Part shown: positions 16,359 through 22,876 of the stretch, one piece after another
Layout of the letters: every line of letters starts with the position of its first letter
Position numbering within the stretch: the first letter of the stretch is position 1
Origin: an uncultured Oscillibacter sp.
Lineage (GTDB): Bacteria > Bacillota > Clostridia > Oscillospirales > Oscillospiraceae
DNA length: 41,359 bases
Assembly (NCBI RefSeq): GCF_910579365.1
Contig: NZ_CAJTUX010000019.1
Coordinates: forward strand, 1 to 41,359
Direction: 5' to 3'
Notes under the pieces: model-generated
Told to the model about the DNA's origin: nothing
The model's input: only the letters and a program-made list of their open reading frames with translations
Databases searched by the model: none
Position numbers and translations under genes: made by a program

Positions 16359-17522
16359 ATGAAAAACTTTACCTACTCGATTCCCACCGTGGTCCACTTC
16401 GGAGAGGGACAGATTCGAAAGCTGGGCGGGGAGATCGCCGCCAGGGCTCACAAGGTGCTGGTGGTTTACGGCGGCGGAAGCGTGAAGCGCAACGGCGTGT
16501 TTGACGGCGCCATCCAGCAGCTGAGGGAACACGGCATCCAGTGGGCCGAGCTCCCCGGCGTGGAGCCCAACCCCCGCATCGCCACCGTCCGGAAGGGCGT
16601 CCGCCTCTGCCGGGAAGAGGGGCTGGACGGCGTGCTGGCCCTGGGCGGCGGCAGCGCCATCGACTGCGCCAAAGGCATTGCCGCCGGCGCCCTCTACGAT
16701 GGAGACCCCTGGGACTTTTCCGCCCTGAAGCGCGCGCCGGAGCGGGCCCTGCCCATCTTCACCGTGCTGACCATGGCCGCCACCGGCTCGGAGATGGACG
16801 ACATCGCCGTCATCTCCAACCCGGACACCAACGAGAAGGAGTCCTTCGCCGGTCCCTGCTGCTATCCCGCCGTGTCCATCCTGGACCCGGTCTACACCTA
16901 TTCGCTCCCCGCCGCCCAAACGGCCGCCGGCACCGCCGACATCATGTCCCACACCTTCGAAAACTATTTCAGTCCCATCGAGACCTCCTATCTGGCGGAC
17001 AGTCTGGCGGAGGCAATCCTTCGCTCCTGCATCCAATACGGTCCCCAGGCCATCCAGACCCCCGACTGCTACGAGGCCAGGGCCAACCTCATGTGGAACG
17101 CCGCCTGGGCCATCAACGGCTTTCTCGAAATGGGCAAGCCCGTGGCCTGGAGCGTCCACCGCATGGAGCACGAGCTCTCCGCCTTCTATGACATCACCCA
17201 CGGCGTGGGCCTGGCCATCTTGACGCCCAACTGGATGCGCTACGTGCTGAACGAGACGACCGAGGGGCGCTTCGCCCGGTACGGAACCGCGGTCTGGGGG
17301 CTGGACGCCTCCCTGCCCCGGCGGCAGTTGGCGGAGGCCGCCATTCAAAAAACCCGGGACTTCTTTACCTCCCTGGGGCTTCCCGCCGCACTGGCGGAGG
17401 TGGGCATCGGTCCGGAGCACTTTGCGGAAATGGCCCGAAAGGCCCGGAACAGCGGGTTTGACAGGACCTTCGTCCCCCTCAGCGTGGAGGACATCGTCAA
17501 CATTTACCGGATGAGCCTGTAA
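16359..17522 (+). CDS. Iron-containing alcohol dehydrogenase (YqhD/BdhA-like)
   Basis: 387 aa; ATG after TGGGAGGACCGGCCAT, 28 bp after the deaminase. Family motifs: VVHFGEGQIRKLGGEIAA, LVVYGGGSVKRNGVFD, VLALGGGSAIDCAKGIAAGA (NAD(P) binding), TMAATGSEMDD, and the metal ligands in TADIMSHTFENYF, SVHRMEHELSAFYDITHGVG. The DGVLALGGGSAIDCAK stretch and length fit YqhD-type NADPH aldehyde reductases/butanol dehydrogenases. It reduces a short aldehyde to the alcohol. In this operon the aldehyde may come from deoxyribose- or methylthioribose-derived sugar phosphates; this is inference. Confidence 0.9.
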   Translation: MKNFTYSIPTVVHFGEGQIRKLGGEIAARAHKVLVVYGGGSVKRNGVFDGAIQQLREHGIQWAELPGVEPNPRIATVRKGVRLCREEGLDGVLALGGGSAIDCAKGIAAGALYDGDPWDFSALKRAPERALPIFTVLTMAATGSEMDDIAVISNPDTNEKESFAGPCCYPAVSILDPVYTYSLPAAQTAAGTADIMSHTFENYFSPIETSYLADSLAEAILRSCIQYGPQAIQTPDCYEARANLMWNAAWAINGFLEMGKPVAWSVHRMEHELSAFYDITHGVGLAILTPNWMRYVLNETTEGRFARYGTAVWGLDASLPRRQLAEAAIQKTRDFFTSLGLPAALAEVGIGPEHFAEMARKARNSGFDRTFVPLSVEDIVNIYRMSL

Positions 17523-17604
17523 GGCTCCCAGGTTCACAGGCAACTTTTTCCCTCCTGCCGCATAGACTGGTCAATAGTCTGAAAACCAAAAAGGAGGACC
17601 CGCC

Positions 17605-17682
17605 GTGAGCATACAGAGAACCGCCGCCGGAGACGTGGACGATTTGATTTTCCAGGATTGCTGGCTTCCAAGCGACCGCTAG
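17605..17682 (+). pseudogene. 25-codon frame with strong ribosome site, probable GNAT gene stub
   Basis: GTG at 17605 is 7 nt after AAGGAGG. The peptide MSIQRTAAGDVDDLIFQDC has the look of an acetyltransferase N-terminus (MxIRxATxxDVDxI) but stops at residue 25, nine codons before a terminator. Either a deletion has removed the rest of a GNAT gene or it is a genuine short peptide. A small hairpin (AGACT/AGTCT) lies just upstream. Confidence 0.35.
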
Positions 17683-17690
17683 ACCCATTC

Positions 17691-17720
17691 AGGACGCCGC
17701 CCGCCGGCGTCCTGTTTGTT
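17691..17720 (+). terminator. Terminator of the pnp-deaminase-ADH operon
   Basis: AGGACGCC/GGCGTCCT stem (17691-17698 and 17705-17712) with a 6-nt loop, followed by GTTTGTTT. Downstream of the short frame at 17605-17682. Confidence 0.8.
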
Positions 17721-17773
17721 TCCCCTTTGGCTTCAAGGGGCTATTCTCAAGCCCCTCCCAGGACAAAAGGATG

Positions 17774-17816
17774 AAAGCGCAGCCCGCCGAAAAGAACGTT
17801 CGGCGGGCTGCGCTTT
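17774..17816. terminator. 18-bp perfect hairpin, terminator of capA-like gene
   Basis: Arms 17774-17791 and 17799-17816 are exact complements (AAAGCGCAGCCCGCCGAA) with a 7-nt loop. On the minus strand it begins 28 bp after the CapA-like stop codon. Confidence 0.85.
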
Positions 17817-17844
17817 GCCCGGAGGGGAGGATTGTGTTTGCCGC

Positions 17845-18864
17845 TCAATAGGGAAGCGCCGCCTTCCCGTCCATAAAATCCAGCACCCGCTGGCGCTGCT
17901 CCTCGTCAGCGATGGGGGCGGGACAGTAGTTATTGGCCGTGCCGCCGGTGTGGACATAGCAGGGAATGATTTCGGAGCGGGTCTCCGTCAGCGTCCCGTC
18001 CTCGATTTGGAGGGTCAGGCGGTAGATCACCGTTCTGTTTTTGGGCTGGCGGCTGCCGCCGTAACAGAAGTTGCCCAGGGAGTAGACAATCTCCGCATCC
18101 TTGTAGACCTCCCGGAGCTGGAGCACATGGGGATGGTTGCCCAGCACCAGGTCCGCGCCGCCGTCCACCAGGCGGCGGGAGGCCCGGACCTTCCATTCCT
18201 CCGGCGTATGGACGCCCTCCTTGCCGCCGTGGTAAAAGACAACCTGAAAATCGGAGACCTCCGAGGCGGCCTTCAGCCGTCTGACGATGGAGCCGGCCTG
18301 CCCCTCGTTCCAAAGGCCGTTGCAGATGACGGCGATGCGGTATCCGTTTTTCTCCAGATAAAAGGTCCGGTCATTGTCCCCATAGTCCATTCCGGCGGCG
18401 GTGATCGCCTTTACCGTGTCCTGATAGCCCTTGGCGCCATAGTCCCGGGTGTGGTTGTTGGCCAGAGAGACCGCCTCTACGCTGGAAGAGGTGAGGATGC
18501 CGGTGTTGGCGGTACCGGAGCGGAACCAGAAGGCGGGGTCGGTGGTCTTCTCCCTGGGCGTCAGATTCCGGTCCGTCAGGACGTTTTCCAGGTTGACCAC
18601 CGTGAAATCGTCGTCTTCGAAAATGGACCGGACGTTCTGGAGAAAGTACTCCGGTTTCTGCTTTGCCGCGTAGTCCAGAAAATTCCCCGCCGCCCGCTTT
18701 CCGTGACCGGAGGCGAGGAGCATATCGCCTGTAAATGTCATGGTGATCTCAAACGAGGCGGGGACCTCCTCCGCCTTCTCCGGCTCCAGGTCCGGTGAAA
18801 CCGCCGCTGCGGGAAAAACGGACGCCAGCATGAGCGCCGCCAGGATGCCTGCCAGAAAACGCAT
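17845..18864 (-). CDS. CapA-family (poly-gamma-glutamate synthesis-like) metallophosphatase-fold protein
   Basis: 339 aa with an N-terminal signal peptide (FLAGILAALMLASVFPAAAV), so exported; no lipobox. The PGA_cap domain is clear: ITMTFTGDMLLASGHG, DFTVVNLENVLTD, VEAVSLANNHTRDYGAKGY, VVFYHGGKEGVHTPEEW, ADLVLGNHPHVLQ and IVYSLGNFCYGG, with the Asp/Asn/His residues of a calcineurin-like metal site. The usual Trp-Gly-E of the fifth motif reads HGGKEG. Some relatives are needed for poly-gamma-glutamate capsule, but no capBCE genes are nearby, so the role here is open. It appears monocistronic, with a GGGAATC/GATTCCC hairpin at 18919-18937 in its leader. Confidence 0.88.
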   Translation of the reverse strand: MRFLAGILAALMLASVFPAAAVSPDLEPEKAEEVPASFEITMTFTGDMLLASGHGKRAAGNFLDYAAKQKPEYFLQNVRSIFEDDDFTVVNLENVLTDRNLTPREKTTDPAFWFRSGTANTGILTSSSVEAVSLANNHTRDYGAKGYQDTVKAITAAGMDYGDNDRTFYLEKNGYRIAVICNGLWNEGQAGSIVRRLKAASEVSDFQVVFYHGGKEGVHTPEEWKVRASRRLVDGGADLVLGNHPHVLQLREVYKDAEIVYSLGNFCYGGSRQPKNRTVIYRLTLQIEDGTLTETRSEIIPCYVHTGGTANNYCPAPIADEEQRQRVLDFMDGKAALPY

Positions 18865-19028
18865 GCTCCGTTCCCTTCTTTCCGGAAAGAGTGGAAGTCT
18901 GGGCGAAAACCTCTTCCAGGGAATCTCTCCGATTCCCCGGGAGCTCCGCCTCTTCGTCCGCCCTCATGGGTCGAGGCTCGGTTCCATTGTAACAGAAGTA
19001 TTCAAAAAAGGAAAGAACATATTAAAAA

Positions 19029-19056
19029 CACGGGACGGAATCTCTTCCGCCCCACG
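19029..19056 (-). terminator. Terminator of mtlD
   Basis: On the minus strand ACGTGGGGCGGAA-GAGA-TTCCGTCCCGTG folds into an imperfect stem (one bulge, G-U pairs) followed by TTTTTAAT, starting about 9 bp after the mtlD stop. Confidence 0.7.
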
Positions 19057-19064
19057 TTCTTCCA

Positions 19065-20225
19065 TCATCCTTTCTCCGCCACAGCCAGAGCCCGGTAGAG
19101 GTCCAGAATGCGGCCAAACAGCGGGTTCTCCGGCTTCAGCCCGGAGTATGCCTCCAGAGCGGCGGCGGGACCCTCCGCCTTGATTTTGGCCAGCAGCTCC
19201 ACGCTCTGGGGGTCCTCCGGACAGTCGAACCGCAGGGCGGCCGCCGCGCCGAAGAGCAGGTGATCCACCGGCAGACCGTAAGAGGCGGCGGTGGTCAGGG
19301 GCTTGATGAGCCGGTCGCCGGGCTCCAGCTTCCGGATGGGCTCCCGGCCCACGCGAAGCACCTCGTCCTCCAGGAAGGGGTTCTGGTAACGGGCGAAAAT
19401 CTTCTCCACATAGGCGTGGTGTACTTCGGGGTCAAAGCCGAATTCCTTGATGAGGCCCTCGCCGCTTTCGGAGATGGCGGCGTGGACGATCTCGCCAATG
19501 GCGGGGTCCGCGATGCTGTCCTTGATGGTGGCGTAGCCCTTCAAATAGCCCAGATAGGCACAGATGGCGTGACCGCTGTTCAGGGTGAAGAGTTTCCGCT
19601 CCAGATAGGCCATCAGGTTGTCCGCGAAGGTCAGTCCGGCAATCTCCGGCTTCTCCCCCTTCCAGGCCGCAGCCTCCACATCCCACTCGCAGTAGCGCTC
19701 CACGGCAGCGTCCAGGATGTTCTCGAAATTGGGCTTGGGGCAGATGCGGTCCACGGCGCAGTCGGCAAAGCCAACGGTCTCCTCCAGGAAGGCGATCTCC
19801 TCCCCGTTCAGGTGCTTGACCACCTCGTTTTTCAGGCGGGTGGTGGTGCGCAGGCCGTTCTCGCAGCAGACCACGTTCATCGGCTGGGTGTTCCCGGCGG
19901 CCTTGCGGGCCTGAATGCCGGAGGCAATGGACTTGGCGATGATGGGCAGGACGTTGGGGCCCACGGCGGTGGTGATGAGGTCGCACCGGGCCACCCGCTG
20001 GGCAAACTCCGGGGAGGTGGAGAGCACGCCGTCCACGTTGATGATGGAAATTTCCCCGGGCTCCTTGTCCAGAATGTGAACCGTGTAGCCGTGGTCGCGG
20101 TTCAGCGCCTCGATGATGGGCTCCACCACGTCGGCGAAGGTGACGTGCCAGCCCGCCTGGCTGAGCAGAGCTCCGATAAAGCCCCGGCCGATGTTGCCCG
20201 CGCCAATCTGAATGGCCTGTTTCAT
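19065..20225 (-). CDS. mtlD: Mannitol-1-phosphate 5-dehydrogenase
   Basis: 386 aa. The N-terminus AIQIGAGNIGRGFIGALLSQ is the NAD-binding signature of MtlD; other family stretches are VCCENGLRTTTRLKNEVV, FLEETVGFADCAVDRI and KLFTLNSGHAICAYLGYLKG (substrate region with the catalytic Lys/Asn/His). It oxidises mannitol 1-phosphate to fructose 6-phosphate with NAD. Ribosome site TAAGGAGGAACTT. It is not in the same operon as the mannitol PTS (26046-27932), being separated by pgi, a PPase-like gene and glmS; it may be read from its own promoter or through from pgi past several hairpins. Confidence 0.93.
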   Translation of the reverse strand: MKQAIQIGAGNIGRGFIGALLSQAGWHVTFADVVEPIIEALNRDHGYTVHILDKEPGEISIINVDGVLSTSPEFAQRVARCDLITTAVGPNVLPIIAKSIASGIQARKAAGNTQPMNVVCCENGLRTTTRLKNEVVKHLNGEEIAFLEETVGFADCAVDRICPKPNFENILDAAVERYCEWDVEAAAWKGEKPEIAGLTFADNLMAYLERKLFTLNSGHAICAYLGYLKGYATIKDSIADPAIGEIVHAAISESGEGLIKEFGFDPEVHHAYVEKIFARYQNPFLEDEVLRVGREPIRKLEPGDRLIKPLTTAASYGLPVDHLLFGAAAALRFDCPEDPQSVELLAKIKAEGPAAALEAYSGLKPENPLFGRILDLYRALAVAEKG

Positions 20226-20285
20226 AAGTTCCTCCTTAAAATTGAGATTTTTCCAGTCGTAATCGATTTCGCCATAACTTTAAGA

Positions 20286-20342
20286 ACGCCGCCTCGCCCG
20301 TGGGACGGGGCGGCGTCTGCGGGGGCGGTTGAGAACCGCCCC
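20286..20342 (-). terminator. Tandem hairpins after pgi
   Basis: ACGCCGCC (20286-20293) pairs with GGCGGCGT (20309-20316), and GGGGCGGTT (20322-20330) with AACCGCCCC (20334-20342). They lie between the pgi stop and mtlD start. The first in genome order has TTCTTAAAG after it on the minus strand, so it may terminate pgi transcripts. A further GGGAACGGTTCCC sequence lies at about 20360. Confidence 0.6.
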
Positions 20343-20399
20343 TGCGCCTGTGCAGTTTGCGGGAACGGTTCCCCATCGCCCGGTGGGCGAATAGCGAAC

Positions 20400-21734
20400 T
20401 TATTTGCCCAGTTTCGCTTCCAGCTCGGCCTTCTGGGCCTCGTAGCCGGGCTTGCCCAGGAGGGCGAACATGTTCTTCTTGTAAGCCTCCACGCCGGGCT
20501 GGTCAAAGGGGTTGACCTCCAGCAGATAGCCGGACAGGCCGCAGGCGTACTCAAAGAAGTAGATGAGCTCGCCCAGGGCCTCGGCATTCTTGCCGCCGGT
20601 CTCCACGATGACGTTGGGCACGCCGCCCTCGGTGTGGGCCAGCAGGGTGCCTTCCATGGCCTTGTCCCGGATATAGTCCATGGACTCCCCGGCCAGGAAG
20701 TTCAGCCCATCGCCGTTGACCTCGTCTCTGGGCACCAGGAGCTGGTGCTCGGAGGCGCCGAGACGGACCACCGTCTCAAACATGATGCGCCGTCCGGCCT
20801 GGATATACTGGCCCATGGAGTGGAGGTCGGCGGTGAACTCCACGCTGGCGGGGAAGAGGCCCTTGCCGTCCTTGCCCTCGCTCTCGCCGTAGAGCTGCTT
20901 CCACCACTCCAGCATGAAGCGGAAGGCGGGGTCGTAGCAAGCCAGAACCTCGATGGACCAGCCCTTCTGGTACAGCGCGTCCCGCAGGGCGGCGTAGCAC
21001 CAGGCGGGATTCTCGAAGGAGGCGGTTTTGCAGGCCTCCATCATCTTCGCCGCGCCGCCCATGAGCTGGGCGATGTCAATGCCGGCCACGGCGATGGGCA
21101 GCAGGCCCACGGCGGTGAGGACGGAGTACCGCCCGCCCACGCCGTCGGGCACCACGAAGCTCTCCCAGCCCTCCTCGTTGGCCAGGGACTTCAGGGCTCC
21201 CCGGGCCTTGTCGGTGGTGGCGTAGATGCGGCCCTTGGCGCCGTCCTTGCCGTATTTCTTCTCCAGCGCGTCCCGGAAGAAGCGGAAGGCCACGGCGGGC
21301 TCGGTGGTGGTGCCGGACTTGGAGATGACGTTGACCGAGAAGTCCTCCTCCCCGATGAGATCGAAGACCTCCTGCATCGCGTCGGAGGAGAGGCCGTTGC
21401 CCACAAAATAGATGTTGGGCGTCTGCTTCTTTTTCTGGTTGTAATTGGGGGAGCAGAGATATTCCACCACGCCCCGGGCCCCCAGATAGCTGCCGCCGAT
21501 GCCGATGACCACCAGGGCCTTGGAGTCGCCCTGAATCTTCTTGGCGGCGGCCTGGATGCGGGCGAACTCCTCCTTGTCGTAGTCCACGGGGAGGCGGACC
21601 CAGTCGGTGAACTCGTGTCCCAGGCCGGTGCCCTTCTGGAGCTTCTCCTGAGCCTCAGCCAGCCGGGGGGCGGCGGCGTCCTGATAATCCGCAGGGATAA
21701 AGTGCTCGATCTGGAAGGATTTTACATTCAGCAT
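20400..21734 (-). CDS. pgi: Glucose-6-phosphate isomerase
   Basis: 444 aa from ATG 21734, placed by AAAGGAAGCTGTATC; the longer open frame lacks a ribosome site. Pgi motifs: VVIGIGGSYLGARGVVEYLC, VISKSGTTTEPAVAFRFF (sugar-phosphate SIS site), VGGRYSVLTAVGLLPIAVAG, and a C-terminal EVNPFDQPGVEAYKKNMFAL with the catalytic Lys region. Length matches the short Bacillus/Thermotoga-type enzymes. It interconverts glucose 6-phosphate and fructose 6-phosphate in glycolysis. Promoter visible at 21802-21830. Confidence 0.96.
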   Translation of the reverse strand: MLNVKSFQIEHFIPADYQDAAAPRLAEAQEKLQKGTGLGHEFTDWVRLPVDYDKEEFARIQAAAKKIQGDSKALVVIGIGGSYLGARGVVEYLCSPNYNQKKKQTPNIYFVGNGLSSDAMQEVFDLIGEEDFSVNVISKSGTTTEPAVAFRFFRDALEKKYGKDGAKGRIYATTDKARGALKSLANEEGWESFVVPDGVGGRYSVLTAVGLLPIAVAGIDIAQLMGGAAKMMEACKTASFENPAWCYAALRDALYQKGWSIEVLACYDPAFRFMLEWWKQLYGESEGKDGKGLFPASVEFTADLHSMGQYIQAGRRIMFETVVRLGASEHQLLVPRDEVNGDGLNFLAGESMDYIRDKAMEGTLLAHTEGGVPNVIVETGGKNAEALGELIYFFEYACGLSGYLLEVNPFDQPGVEAYKKNMFALLGKPGYEAQKAELEAKLGK

Positions 21735-21801
21735 GATACAGCTTCCTTTCCGTGAGGTTTCATATTTTTTGTAGCTTCCCGCTAAAAGCGATGCCGAAAC
21801 C

Positions 21802-21830
21802 AGTATAACATTTTGGCAAGTCGACGGCAA
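21802..21830 (-). promoter_or_regulatory. Promoter of pgi
   Basis: Minus strand TTGCCG (21825-21830), 17-nt spacer, TATACT (21802-21807). Gives a ~60-nt leader. Confidence 0.65.
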
Positions 21831-21894
21831 GACAGGCAAGGGAAAAAGTTGGTAAAAAATTTTTGGAGGAGTATGCGGAGAAGGACTGTGCCGT

Positions 21895-22242
21895 TCACCG
21901 GCAAATCAGAATGCCCTTCATGTAAGGTGTCCGGTTGTGCATGTCCCATATAGCCGTTTTCTCCGCCTCTGTACAGCCCAGCAGGAGCTTGATTTCGGAG
22001 TCTCTTTTCAGGAGGTCGACGGTGCAGAGGATGGCGTCAAGGGATTTCCCCGCTGTTCCGGCCCATACGTCGATTCCCCCGCCGTCCATGGAGGAGGTGC
22101 CTTTCAGATAGCCGTAGTCGACAGGATACAGGAGATCCGGGTAACGGGGATGGGGGGAGCCTCTGGGCCGGTCGATCACGATTTCCGAGGAGCGGACCAG
22201 CCGGTCCAGGGCGGCCCAAAATTCACCATTCAGGTTGTCCAA
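21895..22242 (-). CDS. Short inorganic pyrophosphatase-like protein, probably altered active site
   Basis: 115 aa; type-I pyrophosphatases are ~160-175 aa. The core IVIDRPRGSPHPRY, LLYPVDYGYLKGTSSMDGGG, then IDVWAG aligns with the PPase core (VIExP, YPxNYGYI, DGDPVDVLV). Of the DGDPxD metal motif the first and third Asp are kept and the middle one is Gly; the VIE Glu is Asp. A later RDSEIKLLLG may stand for the D-x-(x)-K-region. The C-terminal third of the usual enzyme is missing. It may be a distinct small subfamily or a protein that no longer hydrolyses pyrophosphate. It sits divergently from the glmS promoter. Confidence 0.6.
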   Translation of the reverse strand: MDNLNGEFWAALDRLVRSSEIVIDRPRGSPHPRYPDLLYPVDYGYLKGTSSMDGGGIDVWAGTAGKSLDAILCTVDLLKRDSEIKLLLGCTEAEKTAIWDMHNRTPYMKGILICR

Positions 22243-22266
22243 AAAGCCGCCTCCTTTTTAGGCAAG

Positions 22267-22295
22267 TTGACAATTGGAACCCACCTTAGTATAAT
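22267..22295 (+). promoter_or_regulatory. Consensus sigma-A promoter of glmS
   Basis: TTGACA (22267-22272), exactly 17 nt, TATAAT (22290-22295): a perfect match to consensus. Transcription should start near 22302, leaving about 62 nt (with GGCC-GAAA-GGCC and ATGGG/CCCAT hairpins) before the ribozyme cleavage site. Confidence 0.9.
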
Positions 22296-22363
22296 GCAGT
22301 AAGGCCGAAAGGCCGCACCGAAACCGCAGAGAAGAAAGGAGGCCATGGGATTCAACCCATCAA

Positions 22364-22815
22364 AGCGCCAGATCGTCGGAAGAAATTCCGCTCTGCTGCG
22401 CCGCCGCCTGCGGCGGCGGCTCCGCCCGCTCCATTCCTTCCTCCTCTTTTCAAGGGAGAGCAGGCTCCCCCTTGAGCAACCCCCACCCCTGCGGGGAACG
22501 GGAGACGAAGAACAAAGGACGCGAAAGCGGGAGCTATGAAGCGCGGCGCCGCCGCGCATGTCTCTTCGGGGCCCCCGCGAAAACCCAGCAAAGCGGTTTT
22601 CGTGGGGAGAGGAGGGGCAAAGGAGTGGAGCGGAGACCTCGCCAGAGGCCGCAGGCCGGCGGCGGGGACGGAGAGGAACGGATTTCGCCCCGACGACGAC
22701 GAGGAGGGGGGAGGATCGAGGGATTCGGCGGATGCCCCCCCGTGCCCTGGGCGGGCGCGTGACACGGCTTACAAATACACGGGCAACCGTGGAACAGAAG
22801 GGCCGTGACCGTCCT
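22364..22815 (+). ncRNA. glmS ribozyme-riboswitch with an oversized P1 insertion
   Basis: The conserved elements are in order: cleavage site A|GCGCCAG (A22364/G22365), the P1 strand TCGTCGG (22373-22379) with its partner CCGACGA (22690-22696), the core GACGAGGAGG (22698-22707), ATCGAGGGATTCGGCGGATG (22715-22734) followed by CCCCCC, P3 CCGTG/CACGG (22740-22744, 22763-22767), and P4 CACGG-GCAA-CCGTG (22778-22791) followed by GAACAGAAGG. The 3' boundary is approximate. glmS ribozymes self-cleave on binding glucosamine 6-phosphate, lowering glmS mRNA. Ordinary examples have a short P1 loop; here about 310 nt lie inside it (22380-22689). Confidence 0.93.
22380..22689 (+). repeat. Long imperfect inverted repeat inserted in P1 of the glmS ribozyme
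   Basis: Successive complementary blocks: GAAATTCCG (22382-22390) with CGGATTTC (22679-22686, one bulge); CCGCCGCCTGCGGC (22401-22414) with 22648-22665 (4-nt bulge); GCTCCATTCCTTCCTCCTCT (22428-22447) with 22608-22631 (one mismatch, 4-nt bulge). At the far end sit local hairpins, the best being CCCCGCGAAAACC (22573-22585) with GGTTTTCGTGGGG (22595-22607), all 13 positions paired with one G-U. The shape is that of a hairpin element or a MITE/REP-like insertion. Confidence 0.75.
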
Positions 22816-22876
22816 GAGAAGGCAAGTGACTGCGCATTTGTCCTCTTAATTTTCCCGATTAGGAGGAACATATCCC

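Noticed and set aside
18749..18967. 72-codon minus-strand frame overlapping the start of the CapA-like gene
   Set aside because: No ribosome site, charged low-complexity translation, and it overlaps the signal peptide region of a clear gene in another frame.
19260..21755. Open plus-strand frame of 831 codons
   Set aside because: Antisense shadow of mtlD and pgi, produced by GC-rich codon use; composition is Gly/Val/His-rich with no domain and no ribosome site.
22345..22539. Short frame starting GAAAGGAGGCCATGGG in the glmS leader
   Set aside because: The ATG is only 2 nt from the purine-rich stretch and the frame runs through the ribozyme cleavage site and P1; the RNA structure explains the sequence better.
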